Numbered from the stretch's first letter, positions 7,659 to 17,551 are shown. The stretch is 55,711 nucleotides of DNA from Psychrobacter urativorans (GCF_904846675.1 NZ_CAJHBT010000018.1:1-55711), one strand, 5' to 3'. Notes: generated by a model not told the origin, from the sequence alone. Program-made: numbers and translations.

Positions 7659-10600
7659 ATGGCATTTGTACACCTTGGCATTCACAGCGAATATTCGATT
7701 ACCGATTCTATCGTGCGTATCAAGCCTCTGGTTAAAGCGGCGGCAGCGGACAATCAGCGCGCTTTAGCTTTGACTGATTTATCTAATTTATACGCCACCG
7801 TTAAGTTTTATCGTGCCTGCCTAGGTGCTGGTATTAAACCGATTATCGGTAGTGAAGTCATCATGGACAATGAAGACTCGCGCTTGGTGCTATTGGCGAT
7901 GAATAATGAAGGCTATCAAAATATCACTCGTATCGTGTCGCTTGGTTTCACCGAAGGCCGCGCAGACGATGCCAATCATGGGGTACCTATTGTCAAGCGC
8001 AGCCATATTCTTGAGTATGCAGCTGGCGTGATTGTGCTGTTTACCGAAAAGTCAGATGTGGGTCAAGCGCTAGTTAGTTCTATGCCCGAAAAGGCCGACG
8101 AGTTGCTTCTCGAGTGGCAGGCACAGTTTGAAGATCGTTTATATTTTGCCATTAAACGTACCAACCGCAACGGTGAAGACGCCTTTATTAAAACCGCTAT
8201 TCATGCGGGTGCCAAATACAATATTCCTATTATTGCCCATAATGATGTGCGTTTTTTAAAACAAGACGACTTTGATGCCCACGAAGCGCGTGTTTGTATC
8301 GCCGGTTCCTACGTGTTGGCAGATCCTAATCGTCCACAGCCCTATTCAGATGAGCAATACCTTAAAACCCAAGAGCAAATGCAGCAGTTATTCGCTGATA
8401 TTCCACAGGTGGTTGACAATACTTTGCGACTGGCCACCCGCTGTAACGTGACCTTGACGCTGGGCATTAACGTATTACCTGACTTTCCAGTACCAGAAGG
8501 CGAAACGACTGAATCCTTCTTTCGAGCAGAATCACAGCGCGGCCTTGAGTATCGTTTAAACAAGCTATTTCCAGTTGAGGCGCGCAGCGATAACTGGAAC
8601 GATATCCAGCAGAAGTATGATGAGCGTTTAGAGTATGAGCTGAATATTATCCTATCGATGGGCTTCCCCGGTTATTTCCTAATCGTGATGGATTTTATCC
8701 GCTGGGCAAAAGCCAATGGCGTCCCCGTCGGTCCTGGTCGTGGCTCCGGTGCCGGCTCGCTGGTTGCCTATGCACTAAACATTACCGACCTTGACCCGCT
8801 CCATTATGACTTATTGTTTGAGCGTTTCTTAAACCCTGAACGGGTCTCCATGCCCGATTTCGATATCGACTTTTGTATTGACGGTCGCGATCGAGTCATT
8901 GATTATGTCGCGCAAACCTACGGTCGCGAAGCGGTTTCGCAAATCATCACCTTTGGTACGATGGCAGCAAAAGCGGTAGTGCGTGACGTGGCGCGAGTAC
9001 AAGGTAAATCGTACTTTCTTGCCAGTAAAATATCTAAATTTATCCCCAAAACTCCGGGAATCACCCTTAGCCAAGCGCTGGAGCAAGAGCCACAACTCAA
9101 AGACTTAATCGCCAATCCGGATAACATGGATTATGAAGATGCTAATGAAATTTGGGAGATGGCCATTAAGTTAGAGGGCGTTTGCCGGAACGTCGGTAAA
9201 CATGCTGGTGGCGTACTGATTGCGCCCAATAAAATCACCGATTTTAGCGCCATTTATTGTGATGATGATGGTCACCGGGTGAGCCAATTCGATAAGGATG
9301 ATGTTGAAGCGGTTGGGCTGGTGAAGTTTGACTTTTTGGGTTTACGTAACTTAACCGTGATTAGCGCCGCCGTCGAAAATATTAATAAGCGCCGTGCTAA
9401 AGAAGGCTTCGACGCACTAGTATTAGAAGACTTACCGTTAGATGACAGTAAAGCTTATAAGCTATTACAAGATGCTAAAACCACTGCCGTATTCCAGCTA
9501 GAAAGTTCGGGCATGAAGAAGTATCTTGCTAAGCTGCAACCAACCAATATCGAAGACGTTATCGCTATGTGTGCGCTCTATCGCCCAGGACCACTCGATG
9601 CCGGCATGGTTGAGATGTATATTGACCGTAAGCATGGGCGCGAAGAAGTCATTTATGACCACCCTAATCTTGAACCTATTTTAGAAAATACCAATGGCGT
9701 TATTGTTTATCAAGAACAAGTCATGCAGATATCACAGGTCATGGCAGGTTATAGCTTGGGCGGTGCGGATATGTTACGCCGTGCTATGGGTAAGAAAAAA
9801 CCAGAAGAGATGGCCAAGCAGCGCGATATTTTTGTCACGGGTGCGACTGCTCAAGGTATTGATGAAGTCACCTCAGGCGGCGTGTTCGATTTGATGGAGA
9901 AGTTCGCCGGTTACGGTTTTAACCGCTCGCATTCTGCTGCTTATGGGGTTTTGGCTTATCAAACGGCTTACCTGAAGCAATACTACCCTGCTGAATTCAT
10001 GGCAGCAGTATTGACCTCAGATATGAACAACACCGATAACGTAGTGTTCTTTATTAATGACTGTCGTGAAAACTTCGGCTTAACTGTGGTGAATCCATCG
10101 GTTAACCGCAGTGAATGGCATTTCGTCGCCGATACTCCAACCAATATTATTTATGGGCTTGGCGCGCTTAAAGGCGTTGGTGAAGGCGCTGTTGAATCTA
10201 TTGTAGAAGCACGCCGCCGTGATGGATATTTCAAAGACCTTTACGACTTTTGTCGCCGCGTCGATATCAAAAAGGTCAATAAGCGTACTTTAGAGGCATT
10301 AGTAAGCGCGGGGTGTTTTGATGACTTTGCCGCTACTCTACGACCTGACTTACCAAGCGACGAAGCTTATGAAATTCGCGGGGCGCTGATGAGTCAATTG
10401 CCAAGCGCAGTCCAAGCCGCTGAGCAAGATCGACAGAATAAAGAAATCGGTATGATGGATTTATTCGGTGAGATGGATGGAGTAATTGCCGCACCGCCAT
10501 TACTCATGACTGCTGAGCTGATTTGGGGTGACAAACACCGCTTAAAAGCCGAAAAGAATACTTTAGGATTGTACTTAACGGGTCATCCTATCGATGAATA

Positions 10601-11363
10601 TCGCGAGGAGCTAAAGCGCTATACTTCAGGCGCACGACTAGATAAGCTTACCGATACTGGTTATAACGGTAGCTGTTACTTTGCCGGTTTAGTTATCGAT
10701 ATGGCAAACTTTGGTAATCGTAATGTTATTACCTTAGATGACGGTACTTCAAGGTTAGAGGTTAGCTGTTATGCTGAGCGGTTTAACCGTGTCAAAGATC
10801 AGCTAAAAGTGGATGAAGTGGTGATCATAAAAGGTAGCATTCGTGAGCGTGATGGCCGTCTTTTTGCCCGTCTTGATAACGCACTGAGTATGGTCGATGC
10901 GCGTCTGCGCTGGCTCAAAAAGATTAGCATTAAAGTTCACGGTAGTGACATCACTCTATTAACGCGCCTACAACCTTTGTTAAAATCTGCGCAAGCCAAT
11001 ATCATCCCAGCACCACGTCTGTCTTATGATAATGATCAGGATGAACAAAGTAATAACGGCGCTCATGACTATTATGATAACGCTGCTATGAATAATGGCG
11101 GCGGTAGTTTATATGATGAAGATGGTAACGATTTAATGACGCAAAATCAAAATTTGAACCAAAGTTATGATGATCAAACGCTTAGTAATACAGACGCTTC
11201 AATTAATGACAATTGTACGCCGCTAGGTCTTAGCGTTTATGAAGAGTTTGGTATTGCTAACGTAGCACTGTCCGAGCACTGGCGGGTCTATCCCAATGAT
11301 GATAACCTGCAACAATTGAAAAATATGATCAGCGAGGACAACTTACACTTTCATTACAGCTAG
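7659..11363 (+). CDS. dnaE: DNA polymerase III alpha subunit
   Basis: Replicative polymerase catalytic subunit, 1234 residues. It starts with the PHP domain (FVHLGIHSEYSITDSIV). The catalytic acidic block is PDFDIDFC at residues 399-406, and the third acidic residue is Asp558 in KFDFLGLRNLT. The motif GPGRGSGAGSLVAYAL precedes the catalytic block. The GYGFNRSHSAAYG block, helix-hairpin-helix region and OB fold follow in order. The length exceeds the usual 1160 or so because of an Asn/Asp/Gln-rich low-complexity linker at about residues 1122-1187 between the OB region and the C-terminal tail. The start is supported by the conserved MAFVHLGIHS beginning. Confidence 0.98.
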   Translation: MAFVHLGIHSEYSITDSIVRIKPLVKAAAADNQRALALTDLSNLYATVKFYRACLGAGIKPIIGSEVIMDNEDSRLVLLAMNNEGYQNITRIVSLGFTEGRADDANHGVPIVKRSHILEYAAGVIVLFTEKSDVGQALVSSMPEKADELLLEWQAQFEDRLYFAIKRTNRNGEDAFIKTAIHAGAKYNIPIIAHNDVRFLKQDDFDAHEARVCIAGSYVLADPNRPQPYSDEQYLKTQEQMQQLFADIPQVVDNTLRLATRCNVTLTLGINVLPDFPVPEGETTESFFRAESQRGLEYRLNKLFPVEARSDNWNDIQQKYDERLEYELNIILSMGFPGYFLIVMDFIRWAKANGVPVGPGRGSGAGSLVAYALNITDLDPLHYDLLFERFLNPERVSMPDFDIDFCIDGRDRVIDYVAQTYGREAVSQIITFGTMAAKAVVRDVARVQGKSYFLASKISKFIPKTPGITLSQALEQEPQLKDLIANPDNMDYEDANEIWEMAIKLEGVCRNVGKHAGGVLIAPNKITDFSAIYCDDDGHRVSQFDKDDVEAVGLVKFDFLGLRNLTVISAAVENINKRRAKEGFDALVLEDLPLDDSKAYKLLQDAKTTAVFQLESSGMKKYLAKLQPTNIEDVIAMCALYRPGPLDAGMVEMYIDRKHGREEVIYDHPNLEPILENTNGVIVYQEQVMQISQVMAGYSLGGADMLRRAMGKKKPEEMAKQRDIFVTGATAQGIDEVTSGGVFDLMEKFAGYGFNRSHSAAYGVLAYQTAYLKQYYPAEFMAAVLTSDMNNTDNVVFFINDCRENFGLTVVNPSVNRSEWHFVADTPTNIIYGLGALKGVGEGAVESIVEARRRDGYFKDLYDFCRRVDIKKVNKRTLEALVSAGCFDDFAATLRPDLPSDEAYEIRGALMSQLPSAVQAAEQDRQNKEIGMMDLFGEMDGVIAAPPLLMTAELIWGDKHRLKAEKNTLGLYLTGHPIDEYREELKRYTSGARLDKLTDTGYNGSCYFAGLVIDMANFGNRNVITLDDGTSRLEVSCYAERFNRVKDQLKVDEVVIIKGSIRERDGRLFARLDNALSMVDARLRWLKKISIKVHGSDITLLTRLQPLLKSAQANIIPAPRLSYDNDQDEQSNNGAHDYYDNAAMNNGGGSLYDEDGNDLMTQNQNLNQSYDDQTLSNTDASINDNCTPLGLSVYEEFGIANVALSEHWRVYPNDDNLQQLKNMISEDNLHFHYS

Positions 11364-11435
11364 CATTTGCATTATAGCCAATACCTTTATCCTTAGTATA
11401 CTTGCCCTATTTTTCAACTTATTGGATATTGAATC

Positions 11436-11834
11436 ATGACCGAAACCTATTTGAATAATCATAATCTGAATAACAATATTGATAGCGGTACTGATAAGGA
11501 AGTCATTAACGGTGAGCAGTTTGAAGAGATGCGTGACCTGCTTGAAGAAGATTTTTCTGACTTGGTACAAACCTTTATTACTGATAGCAAGCAACGTATT
11601 AGCTTATTGCATAGCGCACAAAAAACCGATGATAATGCCAATGGCTTTGAGGCGGCGCATGCACTAAAGGGCGCCAGTGCTAACTTGGGCGCCACCCAAC
11701 TAGTAATCCTTAGCGGGCAATTACAAGAAGCCTGCCGCGAACGTAACATCAGTCAACAAGCTGACATTATTGAGCAAACAGCCTTGGCGTTACAGCACGT
11801 CGAACAAGAAATCAACCAACGCTTGGGGCAATAA
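11436..11834 (+). CDS. Hpt-domain phosphotransfer protein
   Basis: Stand-alone histidine phosphotransfer protein of 132 residues. The helix with HALKGASANLGATQL contains the expected phospho-accepting His75. An acidic/Asn-rich N-terminus (1-25) precedes the four-helix domain. No hybrid kinase is encoded nearby, so its partner must lie elsewhere. Its stop overlaps the start of trmJ by one base, and it follows dnaE by 72 bp, so the three may be cotranscribed. Role in a phosphorelay is inferred from the fold. Confidence 0.85.
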   Translation: MTETYLNNHNLNNNIDSGTDKEVINGEQFEEMRDLLEEDFSDLVQTFITDSKQRISLLHSAQKTDDNANGFEAAHALKGASANLGATQLVILSGQLQEACRERNISQQADIIEQTALALQHVEQEINQRLGQ

Positions 11835-12799
11835 TGAATAGCGATTTTTTATCATCAAAATCATCAGAGCAATCAGAATTGCCCAAGTCCTCAAGCACAG
11901 CTCGTGACGCACTTACCGTCAGTGATTATTTATCATACCTACAAATAGTGATGGTCAATACTACTTTGCCTGCCAATATTGGCTCAACGGCACGCGCAAT
12001 GCACACCATGGGCTTGTCGCGACTGACAGTGGTTGACCCAAAACATCCTATAGATGAGACTAGTATCTCACATGCCGCCGGCGGCAGTGAAATTTTAGCA
12101 GCAGCGCAAATTGTGCCTACATTAGAGGCAGCTATTGCGGACTGTCAGCTGGTGTTTGCTGCCAGTAGCCGCAGCCGTCATTTGCCGCGTCCGGTGGTAA
12201 CACCAACCCAAGCGGCGAAAATCATGTTAGATTTTATTGATAATCAGAACGGTTTTGATGGTCAGTCAGTTATCAATCAGCAGGCAGCATCTGATACACA
12301 AATACTTAATGACAATGGCAGCCCGATTAATATTGCCATATTATTTGGTCGTGAAGATCGTGGTCTGACCAATGAGGAATTGGCTTATGCAGACTATCAT
12401 ATCCAAATCGATGCCAATCCTGATTATCCGGTGCTCAATGTCGCTTCAGCGGTACAAGTAGTTGCTAGCTTTATCTTTACTTATATACAAGGTCATGTTA
12501 CTAATGGCGTGACTGATACTCCTTCTAATGTTGAAACACATGAGATAGACGCTAACTCAGAACAGCTAATGCTACATACTTATATACGCCAACAATGGGA
12601 TGAGCCTGCAATTACCCAACAGCAATTGCAGCAGCTTACTCAGTGCACAACTGAACTTATGATTGCACGTGGACTTGCTGATAGCGATCATTTAAGATCA
12701 CTACCCTCGCGGCTATCTCGTTTAGGCTCCCGTATTCAGCTTGATCAAAAAGAGTATCAACTGCTAAGTGCCTTGGTAGCTAAACTTCTAAAAGACTAA
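11834..12799 (+). CDS. trmJ: tRNA (cytidine/uridine-32-2'-O)-methyltransferase TrmJ
   Basis: SPOUT-class methyltransferase that 2'-O-methylates position 32 of tRNA. It has 321 residues against about 245 in E. coli. Motif 1 is VMVNTTLPANIGSTARAM (about 39-56); the SAM-knot motifs ILFGREDRGLTNEE (169-182) and YPVLNVASAVQ (198-208) are intact. The extra length comes from a Ser-rich N-terminus (1-33) and inserts at about 136-164 and 222-240. Translationally coupled to the Hpt gene. Confidence 0.92.
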   Translation: MNSDFLSSKSSEQSELPKSSSTARDALTVSDYLSYLQIVMVNTTLPANIGSTARAMHTMGLSRLTVVDPKHPIDETSISHAAGGSEILAAAQIVPTLEAAIADCQLVFAASSRSRHLPRPVVTPTQAAKIMLDFIDNQNGFDGQSVINQQAASDTQILNDNGSPINIAILFGREDRGLTNEELAYADYHIQIDANPDYPVLNVASAVQVVASFIFTYIQGHVTNGVTDTPSNVETHEIDANSEQLMLHTYIRQQWDEPAITQQQLQQLTQCTTELMIARGLADSDHLRSLPSRLSRLGSRIQLDQKEYQLLSALVAKLLKD

Positions 12800-12834
12800 A
12801 ACTTACATAATTTAATACTAAAACGGAGTTAACT

Positions 12835-13278
12835 ATGAATTGGACAGTCTATTTATCCGGAGAGATCCACAGCGACTGGCGGCAGAAAATTATGCAAGGC
12901 GCTAAAGAATATGACCTTCCTATTGAGTTCACATCAGCAGTGACTGAACACGAAGCCAGCGACGCGGCCGGTGATGTGCTGGGTAAAGACAAGAATGCAT
13001 TCTGGCGTGACCATAAGTCGTCGAAGGTTAATTCGATTCGTACCAAAAACCTGATACAAAAATGCGATATAGCTATCATTCGTTTTGGTGATAAATACAA
13101 GCAGTGGAACGCGGCATTCGATGCCGGCTATTGCTCTGCCCTGGGCAAGCCGTATATCACGCTGCACGCTGATGATATCATTCATCCGCTGAAAGAAGTT
13201 GACGCGGCGGCAATGGCATGGGCGCAAACGCCTGAACAGGTTGTCGAGCTGCTAAAATATACTACCAGTGACAGCTAG
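12835..13278 (+). CDS. ytoQ: YtoQ family protein
   Basis: Compact soluble protein of 147 residues resembling Bacillus YtoQ: MNWTVYLSGEIHSDWR at the start, then the long block around CDIAIIRFGDKYKQWNAAFD and GKPYITLHADDIIHPLKEVD. The pattern recalls nucleoside 2-deoxyribosyltransferase-like folds, but I know of no proven activity. A good ribosome site (CGGAG) precedes the ATG; the gap to trmJ is 35 bp, so it probably belongs to the same transcript. Confidence 0.85.
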   Translation: MNWTVYLSGEIHSDWRQKIMQGAKEYDLPIEFTSAVTEHEASDAAGDVLGKDKNAFWRDHKSSKVNSIRTKNLIQKCDIAIIRFGDKYKQWNAAFDAGYCSALGKPYITLHADDIIHPLKEVDAAAMAWAQTPEQVVELLKYTTSDS

Positions 13279-13453
13279 ACGTTGCAGTGAAGGCGGAATC
13301 TATGTGGCAGTATTGTGAGCAGAAACGACTGCCTTTAGATGAAAAGCTAATATTAATTTCCAATCTTTTTTTATTTATAACTCATAGCTATATTTTATGA
13401 TGCAAAGCTGCTATAACTAAAAAACTGTAATCAAAAATACGATAGGACGCTTT

Positions 13454-14410
13454 ATGTCATCGCCAACTGCCTTGTTCAAATCGCTTACCCGCATCAAAAA
13501 AGACTTAAAAGAAGATATTGATGCGGTATTCACCCGTGATCCTGCTGCGCGCAATAGCATGGAAGTCCTACTCACCTACCCAGGCATTCACGCGCTTATT
13601 TTACATCGCGGCGCTCACTGTCTGTGGCAAAACGAGCAGAAATTCGCCGCGCGTACTATCTCTTACGGCTCACGTATTATTACTGGTATTGAAATTCACC
13701 CGGCTGCCAAGATTGGTAAGCGTTTTTTTATTGATCATGGTGTCGGCGTGGTCATCGGTGAGACCGCTGTGATTGGTAATGATGTCACCTTATATCATGG
13801 TGTCACCCTCGGCGGCGTCTCATGGAATAATGGTAAGCGCCATCCAACCTTAGAAGATGGTGTGATTGTTGGCGCGGGGGCCAAAGTATTAGGACCATTC
13901 ACCGTCGGTAAAAATGCTAAAATTGGCTCGAATGCAGTAGTCGTCAAGCCTGTACCGGCAGGCGCAACTATGATCGGTAGCGCTGCTCGCATGATTTCAG
14001 ACCACCACGATGAAAAAGGCAATCCAATTGTCAGGAAAGTCGACGATGCTAAACAGCATGAAAATTTAGCAAATGCTGCAGCTAATAATCCGCAAAATCA
14101 AGACAACACACAAAACATCAAACCTGACAGATCTAAAGACTCGTCGAATACTAGCGGCCAAAGCTCAGCACGGGCTACGGCCTTTCAAGCTTATGGTATT
14201 GATCAGACTTCACAAGATCCAGTCGCTGAAGCCTTTGCTAAAATGCTGGAACATATCCAACAATCTGAGAAACGTCTTGATCAGTTGCAAGAAGCTATGT
14301 GCAAGCTTGACCCTGATTTTTGCAAAAAAGAGTATGACAAGTTATGTTTAGAAGATTTGGATGTAATCGGTCAGGGTGATATGAACGAGGCAGGCGCTGA
14401 ACAGAAATAA
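13454..14410 (+). CDS. cysE: Serine O-acetyltransferase
   Basis: Makes O-acetylserine from serine and acetyl-CoA, the committed step of cysteine synthesis. A helical N-terminus (1-70) is followed by the left-handed beta-helix with hexapeptide repeats (about 75-175). Asp94-His95 in [14 protein letters not shown] and His115 in LYHGVTLGG are the expected active-site residues. The protein is 318 residues. Beyond residue 185 it has an Asn/Gln/Ser-rich linker and then a predicted helical tail (FQAYG to [16 protein letters not shown]). Similar tails occur in the shorter EpsC-type enzymes of pseudomonads. Monocistronic by spacing. Confidence 0.92.
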   Translation: MSSPTALFKSLTRIKKDLKEDIDAVFTRDPAARNSMEVLLTYPGIHALILHRGAHCLWQNEQKFAARTISYGSRIITGIEIHPAAKIGKRFFIDHGVGVVIGETAVIGNDVTLYHGVTLGGVSWNNGKRHPTLEDGVIVGAGAKVLGPFTVGKNAKIGSNAVVVKPVPAGATMIGSAARMISDHHDEKGNPIVRKVDDAKQHENLANAAANNPQNQDNTQNIKPDRSKDSSNTSGQSSARATAFQAYGIDQTSQDPVAEAFAKMLEHIQQSEKRLDQLQEAMCKLDPDFCKKEYDKLCLEDLDVIGQGDMNEAGAEQK

Positions 14411-14820
14411 GCATATAGAGACATAATAGCCTGTCACTCTGGGTCTTTTATATTTATTAGTAAGTTTTGTACCTATAGTAAGAAGACTGACTTAATAATA
14501 TCAAACTCTCTCATACAAAGAGTAAGAAGCTCATAAGCCTGATTAGACTATTATCCCTAGGGTGAGCTTAAAAAAAGGTTGGTATCAGCTATCAGCCTCT
14601 TCTTTGGTATTATCAACCTACTCTCAGAACCGGTTTGATGGCGAGGCCGCTTACCGACTCTTCAAACACTTTTGTAATTTCTTAAAAACCATAGAACTTA
14701 ACCAGCTTATTAAATAGTATTGTCTGCTAATAACTAATTAATAACGATTAAACCTAAGCTAATAGAATTAAACTAAATAAAGACGGGATTTAATTCGGTA
14801 TTTACATACCGAGGTATTGC
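14411..14820. other. Intergenic region between cysE and the DUF924 pseudogene
   Basis: About 410 AT-rich bases. I see no gene. A small perfect hairpin (TCGGTAT at 14795-14801 with ATACCGA at 14806-14812) lies just past the end of the convergent DUF924 frame and might be a weak terminator for it. Confidence 0.5.
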
Positions 14821-15360
14821 TTAAAACGATGAATTCGGTTGCTTTAAAAACTCTATTTCTTCGACAGTAGAAGCCCGTCTTAAAATTTCATTACGGTGTG
14901 GGTAACGGCCAAAGCGATCCACGATGACTTTATGTTTGATCTCAGACCTGTATACCTCTTCGTTGGTATGTTATTTAAATAATTGTTCAGCTTGTTGATG
15001 AATTAACTTTGATTCGCTGTGCATATAAGGCATCAGAAGAAATCGGCGTTCATCTAAAATTTTTAACTTTTGTAATATACCAGCTGCCACCGCTTCTTGG
15101 GCTAAGGTTAGCGCCATTGCATCTTGAGAAAAAGCGTTTGGAGTATTACGGTAAATATTGCGTGAAAATTGGTCTAATATAATGATTTCAGCTAAGCGGC
15201 CTTGGGGATTGGTGCGCCAAGCATAAAACTCTCCCGCTGCGGCTTGCTTAAATACATTGTTAAAGCGCTCTCTAAGAAGTTGATCGAGCCCCAAATCCTT
15301 CTCGAACCATTTTTGACTGCCTACCTCTTTAAAACAAAAGTCTAATACATTTTCGTACAT
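14821..15360 (-). pseudogene. DUF924 family gene interrupted by an in-frame stop
   Basis: The open part (14971-15360, 129 residues) is a clear DUF924 protein with FCFKEVGSQKWF, RLAEIIILDQFSRNIYR and LLMPYMHSES. It ends at a TAA (14971-14973). Reading on in the same frame gives 49 more residues, including VIVDRFGRYPHRNEILRR and the terminal block EEIEFLKQPNSSF, up to a TAA at 14821-14823. The full frame of about 179 residues is the family's normal length, so a single nonsense codon has removed the conserved C-terminus. Function of the family is unclear to me. It could also be a sequencing error. Confidence 0.85.
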
Positions 15361-15574
15361 ACACAGCTCTTTTTAGAAATTTAAATGGTGTTTCTACAAT
15401 GGCATTTTATACCGTCAGGCAAACGGCTAGGATTTGCACCTATAGCTTCAACTCAGTTTCAGGGTTCGACCTCGTTGCCATTGAACGCCGCACTTTAAAG
15501 ACACAGCTCAGTCAAAAGAACAATATCAATACTATGAATATGAGCAGGTTAACTATTTTTCCAAGCCTGCGCTA

Positions 15575-16096
15575 CTATAAACTAGACTCAACTAATTCTA
15601 CTATGCCTGCACTCTCATGCGCTTTAAAAGGATAACGATCCGCCATAATCATCCATTCGTCACTGCAGTTGTTATTCTTACTATCTAGCTTTATCAACAA
15701 AATATCAATATCCATCGTGACTTGTCTTATGGTCGCCGGCTCAATTGGACGCTGCCTATTGCAATCGCCTTCAAACGATTTAAAGATTTTTTGTAGCTGC
15801 TGCAGCGTCGTACTGTCAGTCAAAGATAAATAAACACATTGATTGGTATAGTCAGGTTTTGGGTGCTCTAAGGTCGCAGTAAAGTCTGGATTTTGAAAAG
15901 CAGTAGTGATCTGTATTTCACCAAGTGCAGCTAAGCTTTTATGAACACGTGGGAAGTAATACTTAGCTTGATAATTACTTCCCAACGCTAATAATACGGC
16001 CGCTACTGATTGGCCTTGCAACCGTTCAGGCGCAATTTCTTTTAACTTTGCAGCGTCCAATTCTAATGGTAACTTTTGCATCGTCTTATGCATCAT
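15575..16096 (-). CDS. folK: 6-hydroxymethyl-7,8-dihydropterin pyrophosphokinase-like (FolK)
   Basis: Predicted to transfer pyrophosphate from ATP to hydroxymethyl-dihydropterin in folate synthesis. From the ATG at 16096 it has 173 residues. Family landmarks: LLALGSNYQAKYYF near residue 53, an FQNPDF/YTNQCVYL stretch in the middle, and VTMDIDILLIKLD near the end, equivalent to the DLDIL metal site. The loop is divergent (GDCNRQRPIEPATI). An upstream in-frame start at 16210 would lie entirely inside folB. The gene overlaps the end of folB by 11 bp, an arrangement that supports the call. Confidence 0.75.
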   Translation of the reverse strand: MMHKTMQKLPLELDAAKLKEIAPERLQGQSVAAVLLALGSNYQAKYYFPRVHKSLAALGEIQITTAFQNPDFTATLEHPKPDYTNQCVYLSLTDSTTLQQLQKIFKSFEGDCNRQRPIEPATIRQVTMDIDILLIKLDSKNNNCSDEWMIMADRYPFKAHESAGIVELVESSL

Positions 16097-16541
16097 CAGA
16101 TTTTCTGTCAGCAGTCTGGTTATCAACTGGCTTGTTACCGACAGACTCATTTTCAGAGCTTTTATTTTCAGCTGCTTTAGCATGGCGAGTAATTTGTACC
16201 CCGACCGCATCTGCTTGTTTTATAGCCGTCGGTTTAGCAACACTCAAGGTCACTGTTTGACAAGCATAATTCGCTAGTAGCTTATCAGTAATTTGCTCCG
16301 CTAAATGCTCAAGGAGCTTTGCTTTAATCTCTTTGCACCATGCGCTGACATCATCGCAGACGGCTTTATAATTTAATGCGTCATTCACATCGTCTGACGC
16401 TGCAGCTTCACTAATGTCAGTCTCAAGCGCAATATCAATCAATAACGGTTGGGTAATGGTGCGCTCCCATTCGTAAACCCCAATGACTGCCTCGACCTTT
16501 AGAGCTTTTACAAATACCATATCAGATTGGGTATGAAACAT
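16086..16541 (-). CDS. folB: Dihydroneopterin aldolase
   Basis: Converts dihydroneopterin to hydroxymethyl-dihydropterin, the step before FolK. The domain spans residues 8-122: MVFVKALKVEAVIGVYEWER, QPLLIDIALETD, the NYKAV block, LLEHLAEQITDKLL and VTLSVAKPTAI. A hydrophilic Ser/Asn/Asp-rich tail of about 30 residues follows. The start is supported by AAGGATGAGAAT directly upstream. Probably an operon with folK, possibly also with the RarD gene which starts further upstream. Confidence 0.9.
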   Translation of the reverse strand: MFHTQSDMVFVKALKVEAVIGVYEWERTITQPLLIDIALETDISEAAASDDVNDALNYKAVCDDVSAWCKEIKAKLLEHLAEQITDKLLANYACQTVTLSVAKPTAIKQADAVGVQITRHAKAAENKSSENESVGNKPVDNQTADRKSDDA

Positions 16542-16603
16542 ATTCTCATCCTTGTTGACTGTTTTTTAATGTGAGTTATTAGTTTAATCTCATGGATTTA
16601 CTA

Positions 16604-17551
16604 TCAGGCATCACCACGCAAGCGTGCTGCTTTTAGCTGTTTACTAGGACGATTTCGCCATAAATCAATACTGAATAATAACAGACCAAACCAAATCAAA
16701 CCAAATACCGCTAAGCGATGTAAATCAAATGGTTCGTTATAATAAAATACTGCTAGGAAAAAAATAAAGGTCGGCGTCAGATAGTTCATAAAGCTTAAAA
16801 TACTAAAGGCAACCAGTTTAGTAGACTTATTAAATAATAGTAGCGGTATCAAGGTAATTGGGCCTGCAATCATCAACAACCAAATAGAGGGCGTAAACCA
16901 AAAACTTAACTGGCTACTCACTACATCCGACTGCCAAAACCACCATAGACAAATAGGCACGAGCATCGTGGTTTCTACAAACATGGCATCAACGGCGGTC
17001 AGTGGCGTTTGTCGTTGAATGGTACCATAAGTGCTAAAACTAAATGCCAATATCAATGATATCCACGGCAAGCTACCAATCATAACCACTTGAATGACCA
17101 CCGATAATAGCGCAAATCCAATCGCCACCCATTGCAGCATGCGCAAGCGCTCTTTGAATAATATCATCGATAACGCCACCCCGACCAATGGCCCGATGAA
17201 ATATCCTAAACTGGCCTCAAGGATACGGTCATGATTAACTGCCCAGACATAAGTGAGCCAGTTGGTGGCGATAATCAAACCTGATATAAAGCTAAATGCT
17301 ATCCATCTTGGATTTTGCTTGAGGGTCTCAATCCATTGCCAGCGTTTCGTAACGACCAGCACCACCAGCAAACATGCAAACGTCCAAATGATACGATGAC
17401 CAATGATCTCGGTGGCATCGTAGGCGGCTAATTGTTTAAAATATAATGGAAAGATGCCCCAGATGGAAAAAGCAACGAGCGCCGTTAAAATACCGCGCCT
17501 AGTGGTTTGGATAGGGGTTACTGATTTTTTAACGACGTTTTGGGTAGTCAT
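16604..17551 (-). CDS. rarD: RarD/EamA-family transporter
   Basis: Ten-helix drug/metabolite transporter of 315 residues. It begins RRGILTALVAFSIWGIFPLYFKQL and has the family motifs TNWLTYVWAVNH and ASLGYFIGPLVGV. Members are annotated chloramphenicol-sensitive protein RarD; the natural substrate is not established. I prefer the ATG at 17551 to the TTG at 17563, since the AAAAGAG sequence is then at a workable distance. Same strand as folB but 62 bp upstream. Confidence 0.88.
   Translation of the reverse strand: MTTQNVVKKSVTPIQTTRRGILTALVAFSIWGIFPLYFKQLAAYDATEIIGHRIIWTFACLLVVLVVTKRWQWIETLKQNPRWIAFSFISGLIIATNWLTYVWAVNHDRILEASLGYFIGPLVGVALSMILFKERLRMLQWVAIGFALLSVVIQVVMIGSLPWISLILAFSFSTYGTIQRQTPLTAVDAMFVETTMLVPICLWWFWQSDVVSSQLSFWFTPSIWLLMIAGPITLIPLLLFNKSTKLVAFSILSFMNYLTPTFIFFLAVFYYNEPFDLHRLAVFGLIWFGLLLFSIDLWRNRPSKQLKAARLRGDA

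Noticed and set aside
7471..7767. A 98-residue frame just before and into dnaE
   Set aside because: It overlaps the conserved start of dnaE in another frame, has no good ribosome site and no recognisable domain.
15399..15574. A T-arm-like stretch (GGGTTCGACCTC) and an open frame between the DUF924 pseudogene and folK
   Set aside because: No cloverleaf can be folded around it and the frame overlaps folK; probably chance.
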